NCBI RefSeq assembly: GCF_042665255.1
Contig: NZ_JBHTCD010000024.1
DNA from: Insolitispirillum peregrinum
Lineage (GTDB): Bacteria; Pseudomonadota; Alphaproteobacteria; Rhodospirillales; Rhodospirillaceae
Strand: one strand, 5' to 3'
Length of the DNA stretch: 64,000 bases
The notes below the pieces were generated by a model. That model was not told the origin of the DNA. It saw only the letters and a list, made by a program, of their open reading frames with translations, and did no database searches. Position numbers and translations under genes: made by a program. Below, piece by piece: positions 1 through 10,632 of the stretch. Numbering within the stretch: position 1 is the first letter of the stretch; each line of letters starts with the position of its first letter.

Positions 1-24
1 AAAAGAATATTCAGGGGGATTTGT

Positions 25-582
25 TCAGAAACTGGGCGGTGTACAGGCGCTGACCACCACACAGTCCTCGTCCCCCACCGTGCGGAAGCGGTGCGGCTGG
101 CTGCTGTCAAAGGCATAGGCATCGCCCGGCCCGAGGATTTGCATCTGGTCGCCGACGGTGACTTCCAGCCGCCCGGACAGGATCAAACCGGCCTCTTCAC
201 CCTCGTGGCGCAGCGGGATGCGGCCAGTATCGGCCCCCGGCGCATAACGTTCCGACATCATCTGCAACGCCTTGCCGGTCAGGTCGGCCCCCACCTGCCG
301 GTAAGAGATCCCGCCACGGCCGATTTCCACCAGCTCGTTGGCAGTAAAGAACACCGGCGGACGGGAATCCTCCTCGCCGACCTCCAGCGCAAAGAAATCG
401 GCCAGCGAGATCGGCACCCCGTCCAGCACCCGCTTCAGCGAGCCGACCGAGGGATTGAGGCGGTTGGACTCAATCAGCGAGATGGTGGCATTGGTCACCC
501 CCGCCCGTTTGGCGAGCTGGCGTTGCGACAGGCCGTTGCTTTGGCGAACGGCTTTCAGACGTGCCCCGATGTTCAGCCCCAT
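25..582 (-). CDS. XRE-family regulator with C-terminal cupin domain
   Basis: 185 aa. An N-terminal helix-turn-helix of the XRE type (about residues 8-62, including SQRQLAKRAGVTNATISLIE) is followed by a small beta-barrel cupin (about 105-180), the layout of PuuR-like repressors that sense small amines or amino acids. It is divergent from the omega-amino-acid transaminase gene and so probably controls the beta-alanine-type degradation genes and itself. An 11-bp inverted repeat lies directly upstream of its start (597-622). The ligand is not evident from sequence. The family call is secure; the regulatory target is inferred from position. Confidence 0.9.
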   Translation of the reverse strand: MGLNIGARLKAVRQSNGLSQRQLAKRAGVTNATISLIESNRLNPSVGSLKRVLDGVPISLADFFALEVGEEDSRPPVFFTANELVEIGRGGISYRQVGADLTGKALQMMSERYAPGADTGRIPLRHEGEEAGLILSGRLEVTVGDQMQILGPGDAYAFDSSQPHRFRTVGDEDCVVVSACTPPSF

Positions 583-596
583 ACCCGAGCCTTTCT

Positions 597-622
597 GTTA
601 AGAATGTTTCGACATCCTTAAC
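597..622. promoter_or_regulatory. inverted repeat, candidate operator of the XRE-cupin regulator
   Basis: Arms GTTAAGAATGT and ACATCCTTAAC match at 10 of 11 positions around a 4-base spacer. The site sits 15 bases upstream of the regulator start codon in the divergent region shared with the transaminase. Binding by the XRE protein is inferred. Confidence 0.5.
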
Positions 623-743
623 ACTCTGCACATGCTTTTCATTCTTTTCAACATGTTATCATGCATCAAGAAAACGTCTTGTTGAGGATACAACGAAACA
701 GCATCATGAACCCATCGCCGGACGCCAGCATTCAGGAGGTTCC

Positions 744-2081
744 ATGAGCGTCGATACCACCGCTTCTGCCACTGCCACCAACGACCTGTCCTCGTTCTGG
801 ATGCCGTTCACCGCCAACCGGCAATTCAAGTCGGCGCCGCGCATGCTGACGCGGGCCAAGGGCATGTTCTACGAAACCTCCGAAGGCCGTCCGGTCCTTG
901 ACGGCACCGCCGGTCTGTGGTGCTGCAACGCCGGTCACGGCGACCCGCGCATCGTCAGCGCCATCCAGAACCAGGCTGCCGAGCTGGATTATGCTCCGGC
1001 GTTCCAGATGGGGCACCCGCTGGCCTTCACGCTGGCCTCGCGGCTGGCCCAGTTGATGCCGGGCGATCTGAACCGGGTATTCTTCACCAATTCGGGCTCG
1101 GAAAGCGTTGATACCGCGCTGAAAATCGCGCTGGCCTATCATCGTGTCCGCGGGGAAGCCACCCGCACCCGTCTGATTGGCCGCGAGCGTGGCTATCATG
1201 GCGTCGGCTTTGGTGGCATTTCGGTTGGCGGCATCGTCAACAACCGCCGCTTCTTCGGCTCGCTGCTGAACGGCGTTGACCACATGCGCCACACCCACCA
1301 GCCCGAGCTGAACGCCTTTACCCGTGGTCAGCCGGAACATGGGGCCGAACTGGCCGACGATCTGGAACGGATTGTCGCCCTGCACGGTGCGGAAACCATC
1401 GCGGCGGTGATCGTCGAGCCGATGGCGGGTTCCACCGGCGTGCTGATGCCGCCGAAGGGCTATCTGGAACGTCTGCGCAGCATTTGCGACAAGTACGGCA
1501 TCCTGCTGATTTTCGACGAAGTGATCACCGGCTTTGGCCGTCTGGGCTCGTCGTTCGCCGTTGAACGCTTTGGCGTGATCCCCGATCTGGTGACCACCGC
1601 CAAGGGTATCACCAGCGGCACGGTACCGATGGGGGCGGTGTTTGCCCGCGACGGCATCTATGATGCCTTCATGCACGGTGCGCCGAACGCCATCGAGCTG
1701 TTCCACGGCTACACCTACTCCGCTCACCCGCTGGCCTGTGCGGCGGCGCTGGCCACCCTTGACATCTATCGCGATGACAAGCTGTTCGAGCGTGCCGACA
1801 GCCTCGCCCAGTACTGGGAAGATGCCGCCTTCTCGCTGAAGGGCATCAGCAACGTGGTCGATATCCGCACCATGGGCCTGATTGCCGGTATCGAGCTGTC
1901 CTCGCGCCCCGGTGCCGTCGGTGAACGCGCCTTCGAAGCCTTCCTGAAGTGCTATGACAAGGGTGTGATGATCCGCACCACCGGCGACATCATTGCCCTG
2001 TCGCCGCCGCTGATCATCGAAAAAGAACACATCGACCAGATTTTCAACACCCTGGCCGAGGTTCTGCCGACCATCGCCTGA
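744..2081 (+). CDS. omega-amino acid (beta-alanine) : pyruvate aminotransferase, class III
   Basis: 445 aa PLP enzyme. The N-terminal block DLSSFWMPFTANRQFK and the segment LDGTAGLWCCNAGHG are typical of beta-alanine:pyruvate transaminases. The PLP-binding lysine is K287 in TTAKGITSGTVPMG, and the conserved LLIFDEVITGFGR lies before it. The start at 744 is chosen because AGGAGG precedes it at a good distance; the open frame extends further upstream without homology. The expected reaction turns beta-alanine and pyruvate into malonate semialdehyde and alanine, which feeds the semialdehyde dehydrogenase downstream. A strong terminator separates the two genes, so they may be separately transcribed. 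Confidence 0.9.
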   Translation: MSVDTTASATATNDLSSFWMPFTANRQFKSAPRMLTRAKGMFYETSEGRPVLDGTAGLWCCNAGHGDPRIVSAIQNQAAELDYAPAFQMGHPLAFTLASRLAQLMPGDLNRVFFTNSGSESVDTALKIALAYHRVRGEATRTRLIGRERGYHGVGFGGISVGGIVNNRRFFGSLLNGVDHMRHTHQPELNAFTRGQPEHGAELADDLERIVALHGAETIAAVIVEPMAGSTGVLMPPKGYLERLRSICDKYGILLIFDEVITGFGRLGSSFAVERFGVIPDLVTTAKGITSGTVPMGAVFARDGIYDAFMHGAPNAIELFHGYTYSAHPLACAAALATLDIYRDDKLFERADSLAQYWEDAAFSLKGISNVVDIRTMGLIAGIELSSRPGAVGERAFEAFLKCYDKGVMIRTTGDIIALSPPLIIEKEHIDQIFNTLAEVLPTIA

Positions 2082-2161
2082 TCCTCTGCGGGCATTTTGC
2101 ATGCCCCGGACCACAGACCAGACTCCCTGACCGCACTCCCCCTCCGGCAGGGAGCCCTCCG

Positions 2162-2204
2162 GCGGGGGCAAGCAGGTCCCAATGGCTTGCCCCCGCTTTT
2201 TTTT
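2162..2204 (+). terminator. rho-independent terminator after the transaminase
   Basis: A 12-bp perfect stem (GCGGGGGCAAGC with GCTTGCCCCCGC) is followed directly by eight T. It lies between the transaminase and the dehydrogenase, about 20-35 bases before the latter's start, and would stop most read-through. Confidence 0.9.
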
Positions 2205-2237
2205 CCGCCCGCTCTCCCGACCATGAGGATCGCCCCC

Positions 2238-3725
<1,488 letters not shown>

Positions 3726-3780
3726 GACCCGGCTGCCTGAGCCTTTCCTGTCCCCCGTGCCACCACCGGGGACAGAGCAG

Positions 3781-3851
3781 CTCCCCCTCTGTTCCGCTGG
3801 CGTTGGTCATTGGCGTGGTTCCAGTGCCGGCAGGAACGGAGGGGGAGTTTT
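3781..3851 (+). terminator. long-stem terminator after mmsA
   Basis: CTCCCCCTCTGTTCC pairs with GGAACGGAGGGGGAG (one G-U), and TTTT follows. The loop is long, about 37 bases, and itself partly self-complementary. Confidence 0.6.
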
Positions 3852-3881
3852 GCGTTTGCGGGGAGGGGGGTAAGGAAACAG

Positions 3882-3936
3882 GGACGTGGAGCGCTGCTCC
3901 ACACCTCGCCGGGGCCTTGAGGCCCCGGACCCCGTT
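3882..3936. repeat. repeat family A, copy 1 (core only)
   Basis: Contains the palindrome GTGGAGCGCTGCTCCAC followed by CCTCGCCGGGGCC and its complement GGCCCCGGACCCC. The same core occurs at about 23594, 52102 and 63573. This copy lacks the terminal inverted repeats seen at 52 kb. It sits after the mmsA terminator and before the convergent HicB-like gene. Confidence 0.75.
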
Positions 3937-3965
3937 AGTTGGCTTTGCCGGATCGTTTGGCTCCG

Positions 3966-4505
3966 CTATTTCATGTGCTCGTCTGCAATGAGGTTATAAA
4001 GTTCATAAAGTTTATCAAATGCCTCACACGCCAATTTAAAGCGCTCCAGATTTTGATAAATGGATGGGTGAGCGATCAGTTCCCTGTCAACGGATTGATA
4101 TAAAAATGACGCCATATGAAGAGCCTCGTGGTCGTGAAGCTCTGTTGTTTCAATGATGCCATAGTCTTCCAGGTATGCTTTTTGCTGATCCAGAAGAATG
4201 TCGTTGTTTTCAGCGATGTTGATACAGTGTGTCTTGCCAGTGACCGGCACGCGGATAAAAGCCATGTGAGCGACGATCACCTCATCATCAACGGTAATCT
4301 GATCCAGAGGCGTCGGAGCCGGCAGCGGCTCGCCATCCTCGATCATCCCGGCGAGGTGCAGGGACAGCGCACCGTGGGCGTCCTCAACACAGGCGGCAAT
4401 GGTGTCTCCCGCAGCAGCGCAGCCCGGCAAATCGGGGAAACAGGCCGAATATCCTGAGTCCGGCTGCGGTCCTGTTTCAACCACCGCGACGTACATTTTG
4501 TGCAT
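3966..4505 (-). CDS. HicB-like antitoxin-fold protein, orphan
   Basis: 179 aa from the ATG at 4505, which has an AAGGAC ribosome site. Residues 3-75 (MYVAVVETG, DSGYSACFPDLPGCAAAGDT, GALSLHLAGMIEDGEPLP) match the HicB partial-RNase-H fold. The C-terminal 100 residues are helical and acidic with no recognised DNA-binding domain. HicB normally pairs with a HicA RNA toxin, but no HicA-like frame is next to it. It may be a solitary remnant or an adaptor with another partner. Base composition is lower in GC than its neighbours, which fits acquisition by transfer. Confidence 0.7.
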   Translation of the reverse strand: MHKMYVAVVETGPQPDSGYSACFPDLPGCAAAGDTIAACVEDAHGALSLHLAGMIEDGEPLPAPTPLDQITVDDEVIVAHMAFIRVPVTGKTHCINIAENNDILLDQQKAYLEDYGIIETTELHDHEALHMASFLYQSVDRELIAHPSIYQNLERFKLACEAFDKLYELYNLIADEHMK

Positions 4506-4900
4506 AGTCAGCGTCCTTTTCACGTCGAGGGTGTCAGCCCACCATATCCCCTTCAATCTATATTTCGCACTTTTCGCCATTCAAGAGTTTTTCACACAGA
4601 CACTCCACCCCTGATAAAAGATCACACCATAAGCAGCCAAACGCAGGCCACCAAAATCCTGATGTCACCGGTATTGAGCGGCAGGATGCCCCTTCCCGCA
4701 CCGCAGCAAAAACCCTTATACCGCAATGCATTAACAACCAATCCGCGCTTACCCCTACGAAAATAAGGCGATAAATGGGGCAAAGAATCACATTGACTTC
4801 ATTTTGAGCATGTGGCCCAATCTATCCAATTAATCCAGATAAATTGGCTCGCCCGCCGGACCCCCGTCCACAGGCCGGGCACAGCCAGCGGAGCCCGCCG
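4506..4900. other. 395-bp intergenic region between hicB-like and FadR-type genes
   Basis: AT-richer than the surroundings. It holds the divergent promoters of the two genes and the inverted repeat at 4817-4847. Short open frames across it have no homology or ribosome site that I can recognise. Confidence 0.5.
4817..4847. promoter_or_regulatory. inverted repeat, candidate FadR/GntR operator
   Basis: CCAATCTATC and GATAAATTGG match at 9 of 10 positions with an 11-base spacer, centred about 70 bases before the FadR-type start codon. Autoregulation is inferred. Confidence 0.4.
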
Positions 4901-5668
4901 ATGACCCTGAAGCCCGCACGCCGCAAACGGACCAAGCTGTCCGATGTGATCGTCGAGGACGTCAAGCGTTCCATCGTCACCGAGCAGATGAAGCCCGGGG
5001 ACCGGCTGCCGAATGAAAAGGACCTGATCGACCTGTACCAGTGTTCCAAGGGCACCGTGCGCGAGGCCCTGAAGGCGCTGGAGGTCGAAGGACTGGTGTG
5101 CACACGGACCGGCCCCGGTGGTGGGGCCTATCTGGTGGAGGCCAGTGTCGAGCCCGCCTCGCGGGCGTTGCGCAATTTCCTGCATTTCCGCCATCTGGAC
5201 GGGGCGCAGGTGTACCAGTTGCGCAAGGTGATCGAGGTTGAACTGGCGGTAACCGCCATGGCCTCGCTGACCACGGCGCAGTTGCAGGCGCTGGAGGACA
5301 ACATTGCCTTTTGCGCCAAAATCCCGACCAGCGAAAGCGAACAGCGTGAACAGCGCATCGCCGAACTGGAGTTCCACAACATCCTTGCTGATGCCTGCAG
5401 TAACCCGTTGCTGGCGTTCATGGGCCGGTTTCTGAATGACCTCCTGCGTGATCTGGTGGTGCTGAAGAAAGCCTATGTCCCCGAACGCCATCAATTTGGC
5501 GACGCCAACGTGGCCTATCACCGCCAGCTGATGGAGGCATTCCGCCGCCAGGATGCCGGGGCGGTGCGCAGCCTGATGGCCGAGCACATGCAGGACGCCG
5601 AAAGTCACATGGTTGCTTTGGAAGGTGAAGTCGCACAGAAATTCCTGCTGGATTTTCCGCACGACTGA
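4901..5668 (+). CDS. FadR-subfamily GntR transcriptional regulator
   Basis: 255 aa. Winged helix-turn-helix at about residues 13-80 (GDRLPNEKDLIDLYQCSKGT, VREALKALEVEGLV) and an all-helical FCD ligand domain at about 95-235 with the acidic and histidine residues typical of metal-assisted acid binding (ELEFHNILADACSN, YHRQLMEAF, EHMQDAE). It precedes, in the same direction, an ABC importer plus hydrolases and is the likely regulator of that block. The effector is unknown; FCD proteins usually bind carboxylates. Confidence 0.88.
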   Translation: MTLKPARRKRTKLSDVIVEDVKRSIVTEQMKPGDRLPNEKDLIDLYQCSKGTVREALKALEVEGLVCTRTGPGGGAYLVEASVEPASRALRNFLHFRHLDGAQVYQLRKVIEVELAVTAMASLTTAQLQALEDNIAFCAKIPTSESEQREQRIAELEFHNILADACSNPLLAFMGRFLNDLLRDLVVLKKAYVPERHQFGDANVAYHRQLMEAFRRQDAGAVRSLMAEHMQDAESHMVALEGEVAQKFLLDFPHD

Positions 5669-5951
5669 TCCTGCCTTTTCTTTCTTTTGACTGCTTCCCT
5701 TTTGCGGGCCGCCCCACCGGGCTGGCTGGCAGAAGACAGGACTTTTTTGCTTTTTTTCTGACTTCAGGGTGCAGCTGGCTGGACAGGCCCGTTCCGCCAA
5801 CGGGGCTTTGTTACCTTTGTTCCAGCCGCACCCCACCAAACCACGCCCCATAACAAAAACATCCCAAGAAAGCACATCCGCTCACGACCAGAAAAACACA
5901 TGTCAGGCAACAGGCGCACAACCCCACAGCGCCACAACAGGAGCGTTTTCC

Positions 5952-7154
5952 ATGGACCGTCGTACCTTCCTGAAAGCCAGCCTCGCCGCTTCCTCGTCCC
6001 TGCTGGCTGCTCCGGCCCTTGTCCGTAATGCCTGGGCGGCCGATGCCGTCAGCCTGTACGGGGTGAAATCCATGTCCGGGGCCTTTGCCAGCTATGGCAA
6101 GTTTGCCAACATGGGGTCTGAACTGGCGATCAAGCAGTACGGGAACCTTTTGGGTGCCCCGGTGCGCTATACCACCATCGACACCGAAGGCAACGCCGGC
6201 AAGGCGGTGCGCAAGGTGCAGGAAGCCATTCAGCAGGACAATGCCCGCCTGTTTCAGGGCTGTACCCTGTCGTCGTCGGCGCTGGCCGTCGGCAAGGAAG
6301 TCGCCAAGGTCAACGGCGTGTTCATGACCCCCGCCGGGGCGGACGAACTGACCGGGGTTGAATGCAACCGCTCGACCTTCCGCTGGTCGGCGGCGACCTA
6401 TGGCGCAATCAACCAGACCGTCCGCCCGCTGATCGAGCTGCTGCCGAAGGCCAAACGCTGGTACACCATCACCCCGCAGTATGTGTTCGGTGATGCCCTG
6501 CTGTCGAATGCCCAGGCCATTTTCGACGAAAAGGGCATCGAGCACGTCGGCAACAGCTATCACTCGCTGCAGGAACAGGAATTCTCCGGCTATCTGACCA
6601 ATGCGATGGCGGCCCAGCCCGATGTGCTGCTGATCCTGAACTTTGGCGGCCAGAGCACCAGCACCCTGCGGCAGGCGGTCAACTTTGGCCTGCACAAGCA
6701 GATGACCATTCTGGTGGCATGGTCGGCCGGTCTGGACCAGTTCCAGACGCTGGGGTCCGATGTGATCGAAGGCGTCTATCTGGGGGCGCAGTACTGGCAT
6801 CAGGTTGATACCCCGATGAACAAGGAGCTGGTGAAGGCGGTCAAGGATGCCTATGGCATCACCCCGAACTATCCGCTGGCCGCCGATTACATCATGACCA
6901 AGGTGATGCTGGATGCGGTCAAGACCAGCGGCGGTGTGTCGGAAAAGACCATCAGCGCGCTGGAAGGCCTGACCTATGAAGGCCCGACCGGCACCGAAAC
7001 CATCCGCAAGGGTGACCATCAGGTGCTGAAAAGCTATTACCTGCTGAAGGGCAAGGCGGCATCGGCGATGAAAGACGCCGATGATCTGGCCGAGATCATC
7101 AGTTCGGGCCGGTCGTTCCCCAGCGAAGACGCCGTTGGCTGCAAGATGGGCTAA
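5952..7154 (+). CDS. ABC transporter substrate-binding protein, branched-chain amino-acid/amide type, Tat-exported
   Basis: 400 aa periplasmic type-1 binding protein. The N-terminus DRRTFLKASLAASSS carries a twin-arginine motif followed by a hydrophobic stretch and an Ala-x-Ala site, so export is probably by Tat. The mature part begins AVSLYGVKSMSGAFASYGK, the usual Leu/Ile/Val/amide-binding fold. Start at 5952 fits the signal peptide; upstream extension is non-homologous. It is first in a five-gene importer. Given the amidohydrolase and amidase that follow, the substrate may be an amide or ureide rather than a branched-chain amino acid. Confidence 0.88.
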   Translation: MDRRTFLKASLAASSSLLAAPALVRNAWAADAVSLYGVKSMSGAFASYGKFANMGSELAIKQYGNLLGAPVRYTTIDTEGNAGKAVRKVQEAIQQDNARLFQGCTLSSSALAVGKEVAKVNGVFMTPAGADELTGVECNRSTFRWSAATYGAINQTVRPLIELLPKAKRWYTITPQYVFGDALLSNAQAIFDEKGIEHVGNSYHSLQEQEFSGYLTNAMAAQPDVLLILNFGGQSTSTLRQAVNFGLHKQMTILVAWSAGLDQFQTLGSDVIEGVYLGAQYWHQVDTPMNKELVKAVKDAYGITPNYPLAADYIMTKVMLDAVKTSGGVSEKTISALEGLTYEGPTGTETIRKGDHQVLKSYYLLKGKAASAMKDADDLAEIISSGRSFPSEDAVGCKMG

Positions 7155-7260
7155 CGCCCGGGTCACAGGCCGGGCCTGAGCGGGTCCGGCCTTTCCTCCC
7201 CCTCTCCGTCCTTTTCTGTCGTTTTGTCGCACGCGGCTCCGTCCTGCAGGAGATCTCGCC

Positions 7261-8121
7261 ATGCTGAACGTGTACCTGTTTCAGGTGCTCAACGGGCTGG
7301 GCCTAGGGATGATCTATTTTCTGATCTCCGTCGGCCTGACCATCATTTTCGGCCTGCTCAACTTTGTGAACTTTGCCCACGGCGCGTTTTTCCTGCTGGG
7401 GTCCTATCTCTGCTACACCGTCGTCACCCTGACCGGCAATTTCTGGCTGTCGCTGTTTGTCGCTCCGCTGGGGGTGGCGCTGCTGGCGTGGATCACCGAA
7501 CAGGTGCTGATCAAGCGCGCCTATCACCTGCCCCATACCTTCCAGATCCTGATCACGCTGGGGATGGCGCTGATCATCCGCGAAGCCAGCATCATGATCT
7601 GGGGCCCGATCGGCAAGTCGGTGCCCACTCCGGCCGGTCTGGACGGCGTGTTCCGCCTCGGGTCGTTCGCCTATCCCGAATACCGCCTGTTCATGATCGT
7701 CTTTGCCGCCGTCATCGGCCTGCTGCTGTGGTTCCTGCTGGAACGCACCCGCTTTGGCGCTCTGGTGCGGGCGGGCAGCGAAGACACCGAGACCGTTTCC
7801 CTGCTCGGCACCAACATTTTCAAGCTGTTCTCGCTGACCTTTGCGCTGGGCGTCGGTCTGGCCGGGGTGGCCGGGGTACTGTCGGCCCCGATCCGTGGCG
7901 CGCATCCGTTCCTCGGCGAAGAGGTCCTTGGCATCGCCTTTGTGGTGGTGGTGATCGGCGGCATGGGGTCGTTTACCGGCGCACTGGTCGGCGGCCTGCT
8001 GGTCGGGCTGGTGCAAAGCCTGATGACCACCATCTGGCCGCAAGGGGCCAGCCTGATGATTTACGGCGCGATGGCAGCAGTGATCATGCTGCGCCCCTAT
8101 GGTCTGTTCGGGAGGTCCTGA
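7261..8121 (+). CDS. ABC transporter permease, LivH type
   Basis: 286 aa, about eight hydrophobic segments. Starts MLNVYLFQVLNGLGLGMIY and contains the conserved GLTIIFGLLNFVNFAHGAFF and the cytoplasmic EAA-like region near the C-terminus (EEVLGIAFVVVVIGGMGSFTG without gaps). It forms the inner-membrane channel with the LivM-type partner. A small GC-rich hairpin just after the binding-protein gene (about 7155-7175) may lower expression of the permeases relative to the binding protein. Confidence 0.9.
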   Translation: MLNVYLFQVLNGLGLGMIYFLISVGLTIIFGLLNFVNFAHGAFFLLGSYLCYTVVTLTGNFWLSLFVAPLGVALLAWITEQVLIKRAYHLPHTFQILITLGMALIIREASIMIWGPIGKSVPTPAGLDGVFRLGSFAYPEYRLFMIVFAAVIGLLLWFLLERTRFGALVRAGSEDTETVSLLGTNIFKLFSLTFALGVGLAGVAGVLSAPIRGAHPFLGEEVLGIAFVVVVIGGMGSFTGALVGGLLVGLVQSLMTTIWPQGASLMIYGAMAAVIMLRPYGLFGRS

Positions 8122-8125
8122 CGCG

Positions 8126-9133
8126 ATGAGCACCACCCCCACCTCCTCCATCTGGCGCGGCACCACCCTGCTGGCCGTTGCCGCTGTCGTGCTGATGCCG
8201 GTGATCCTGCCGTCGCCGACACTGGCGACCGAAATCCTGATCTTTGCGCTGGCGGCACTGGCCTCCAACCTGCTGCTGGGCTACACCGGGCTGCTGTCCT
8301 TTGGGCAGGGCGTGTTCTTTGGCGCGGGCTCCTATTGCTCGGCGCTGGTGATGATCCACTGGCATTTCGGCCTGTTCCCCGCCCTGCTGGTCGGCATCCT
8401 CGCCGGAGCCTTGACCGCCTTTGTCATCGGGGCACTGGCCATTCGCCGCACCGGCATTTACTTCGTCATGCTGACCCTGTCGTTCAGCCAGATGGCCTAT
8501 TTCGTCGCCTATACCATGAGCAGCGTCACCGGCGGCGACAACGGCCTGCTGAACGTGCCGCGTCCGCCGGTGTCGGTGCTGGGCTTTGAACTGCTGTCGC
8601 TGGCCTCGCCGCTGGTGTTTTACGGCTTTGTCGCCCTGCTGTTCCTCGCGGTGTTCGTCGCCGCCCGCCGGGTGATCCATTCGCCCTTTGGCAGCACGCT
8701 GGTCGCCATCCGTGAAAACGAAAACCGCGCCTCGGCGGTCGGCTATGATACCCGGCAGTTCAAGGTTCTCGCCTTTGTGCTGTCCGGGGCGATCACCGGT
8801 CTGGCCGGAGCCCTCTATGCCCTGCTGCTGAACTTTGTCCCGCTGTCGAACATCGAACTGGCGACCTCGGAACACATCCTGATCATGACCATCATCGGCG
8901 GTACCGGCTCGTTGCTCGGCTCGCTGCTGGGGGCTGGCTCGATCGTGCTGCTGGGTGACGTGCTGTCCGCCCTGTGGCCGCGCTGGCCGATGCTGTTGGG
9001 GCTGGCGCTGATTGCGGTGGTGATGTTCCTGCGCGGCGGCCTGTGGGGCGGCCTGCTGGACCTGAAAAACCGTCTGGTCCGCTCGCCTGAACCACCACAG
9101 CCGGACACCCGACAGAAGGATGCCGCCCAATGA
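8126..9133 (+). CDS. ABC transporter permease, LivM type
   Basis: 335 aa. GGAGG at 8111 sets the start at 8126, 4 bases after the previous stop. Hydrophobic throughout with LLGYTGLLSFGQGVFFGAG near the N-terminus and the typical EHILIMTIIGGTGSLLGSLL loop near the C-terminus. The last four bases overlap the next gene (ATGA), so the two are translationally coupled. Confidence 0.9.
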   Translation: MSTTPTSSIWRGTTLLAVAAVVLMPVILPSPTLATEILIFALAALASNLLLGYTGLLSFGQGVFFGAGSYCSALVMIHWHFGLFPALLVGILAGALTAFVIGALAIRRTGIYFVMLTLSFSQMAYFVAYTMSSVTGGDNGLLNVPRPPVSVLGFELLSLASPLVFYGFVALLFLAVFVAARRVIHSPFGSTLVAIRENENRASAVGYDTRQFKVLAFVLSGAITGLAGALYALLLNFVPLSNIELATSEHILIMTIIGGTGSLLGSLLGAGSIVLLGDVLSALWPRWPMLLGLALIAVVMFLRGGLWGGLLDLKNRLVRSPEPPQPDTRQKDAAQ

Positions 9134-9882
9134 GCACCGTTCTTTTGCAAACCTCCGGCCTCGGCAAGGCCTATGGCAATTTCCACGCGGTCAATGGCGT
9201 TGACCTGTGCGTTCGCGCAGGCACCATCCACACCGTGATCGGGCCGAACGGCGCCGGAAAGACCACCCTGTTCCACTGCCTGACCGGCGAACGCCGCCCG
9301 ACCAGCGGGAAAATCCTGTTCGACGGTCAGGACATCACCCACCGCCCGGCGCACAAGCGGGTGTCGATCGGCATGGCGCGGTCGTTCCAGATCACCAGCC
9401 TGTTCCAGGAATTGAGCGTGCGCGAAAACCTGCGTCTGGCGGCGCAAGGCCGCGACGGCGCCCGCGCCCTGACCTTCTGGCGTCCGACCGAAGCCCGCCG
9501 CCAGCATCTGGAAATCGCCGACCAGATTCTCGAACGCCTGAACATGACCGCCCGCGCCAACACCCCGGCTGGCGACCTGTCGCACGGTCTTCAGCGGGTA
9601 CTGGAAGTCGGCATGGCCCTGTGCGGCAAGCCCAAACTGCTGTTGCTGGACGAACCGACCTCGGGCATGGGCATTGATGACATCCCGCTGATGACCACGC
9701 TGATTGCCGAGTTGGGCAAGGAGCACACCGTCATGCTGATTGAACACAACATGAGCATCGTGATGTCGATCAGCGACACCATCACCGTGATGAGCCGGGG
9801 CCAGATTCTGGTCGAAGGCCCACCGGCAGTGGTGCGGCAGGACGAGCGGGTGCGATCCGCCTATCTGGGGGAGGAAGGCTGA
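9130..9882 (+). CDS. ABC transporter ATP-binding protein, LivG type
   Basis: 250 aa. Walker A GPNGAGKTT, signature LSHGLQRVLEVGMAL (His replaces the usual first Gly, common in LivG proteins), Walker B LLLLDEPTSGMG, and switch His in LIEHNMSIV. Energises the importer. Overlaps its neighbours at both ends. Confidence 0.92.
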   Translation: MSTVLLQTSGLGKAYGNFHAVNGVDLCVRAGTIHTVIGPNGAGKTTLFHCLTGERRPTSGKILFDGQDITHRPAHKRVSIGMARSFQITSLFQELSVRENLRLAAQGRDGARALTFWRPTEARRQHLEIADQILERLNMTARANTPAGDLSHGLQRVLEVGMALCGKPKLLLLDEPTSGMGIDDIPLMTTLIAELGKEHTVMLIEHNMSIVMSISDTITVMSRGQILVEGPPAVVRQDERVRSAYLGEEG

Positions 9883-10577
9883 TGCTGACTGTTACCGACA
9901 TCCATTCCTACTATGGCAAGAGCCATGTCCTCGAAGGCGTCTCGCTGACCGTCAACAAGGGCGAGCTGGTCACTCTGCTGGGCCGCAACGGCGCAGGCAA
10001 AACCACCACCCTGCGCAGCATCGTCGGCATCGTCTCCCCGCGCCAGGGCTCGATCACCTTTGACGGCAGCGAAACGGTCGGCATGGAGACCTTCGAGATT
10101 GCCCGCCGGGGCATTGCGCTGGTGCCCGAACACCGGGGCATTTTCCGCATGCTGACGGTGGCCGAAAATCTGGAAATCGCCGTCCGCTCCGGCAGCCAGT
10201 GGAGCCTCGCCGATGTCTATGGCCTGTTCCCCCGCTTGTGGGAACGGCGCAAGAATGGCGGCAACGCCCTGTCGGGTGGTGAGCAGCAGATGCTGGCGAT
10301 TGCCCGCGCGCTGGTCAACGGTCCGCGCATCCTGCTGCTGGACGAGCCAACCGAAGGTCTGGCGCCGGTGATCGTCGATGAACTGGTCAACATCCTGCGC
10401 GAGATCAAGCGCAGCGGCGTGCCGGTGTTGCTGGTCGAGCAGAACCTGAACGTCTGCCGCAAGCTGGCCGACCGGCACTATGTGCTGGAACAGGGTCAGG
10501 TGGTCTATCACGGCACCGCCGCCGAATTCGACGCCGACCCGACCATCCGGGACCGCTATCTGGCCCTCAGCGCCTAA
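9882..10577 (+). CDS. ABC transporter ATP-binding protein, LivF type
   Basis: 231 aa. Walker A GRNGAGKTT, signature LSGGEQQMLAIARAL, Walker B ILLLDEPTEGLAP, switch region LLVEQNLNV. Overlaps the LivG-type gene by one base. Second ATPase of the importer. Confidence 0.92.
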   Translation: MLTVTDIHSYYGKSHVLEGVSLTVNKGELVTLLGRNGAGKTTTLRSIVGIVSPRQGSITFDGSETVGMETFEIARRGIALVPEHRGIFRMLTVAENLEIAVRSGSQWSLADVYGLFPRLWERRKNGGNALSGGEQQMLAIARALVNGPRILLLDEPTEGLAPVIVDELVNILREIKRSGVPVLLVEQNLNVCRKLADRHYVLEQGQVVYHGTAAEFDADPTIRDRYLALSA

Positions 10578-10632
10578 TTTCCCACACATTCCTTCTTTTA
10601 CGCATCCCCCCAGTGCGGAAAGGTTTCCTGTC

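Noticed and set aside
4558..4791. A 77-codon minus-strand frame just upstream of the HicB-like gene, considered as a missing HicA toxin.
   Set aside because: It is rich in Cys and Trp, lacks the HicA histidine motif and has no ribosome site.
5811..9130. Long minus-strand open frames opposite the ABC importer genes.
   Set aside because: Same GC-driven antisense effect; the plus-strand frames have full family motifs and coupled starts.
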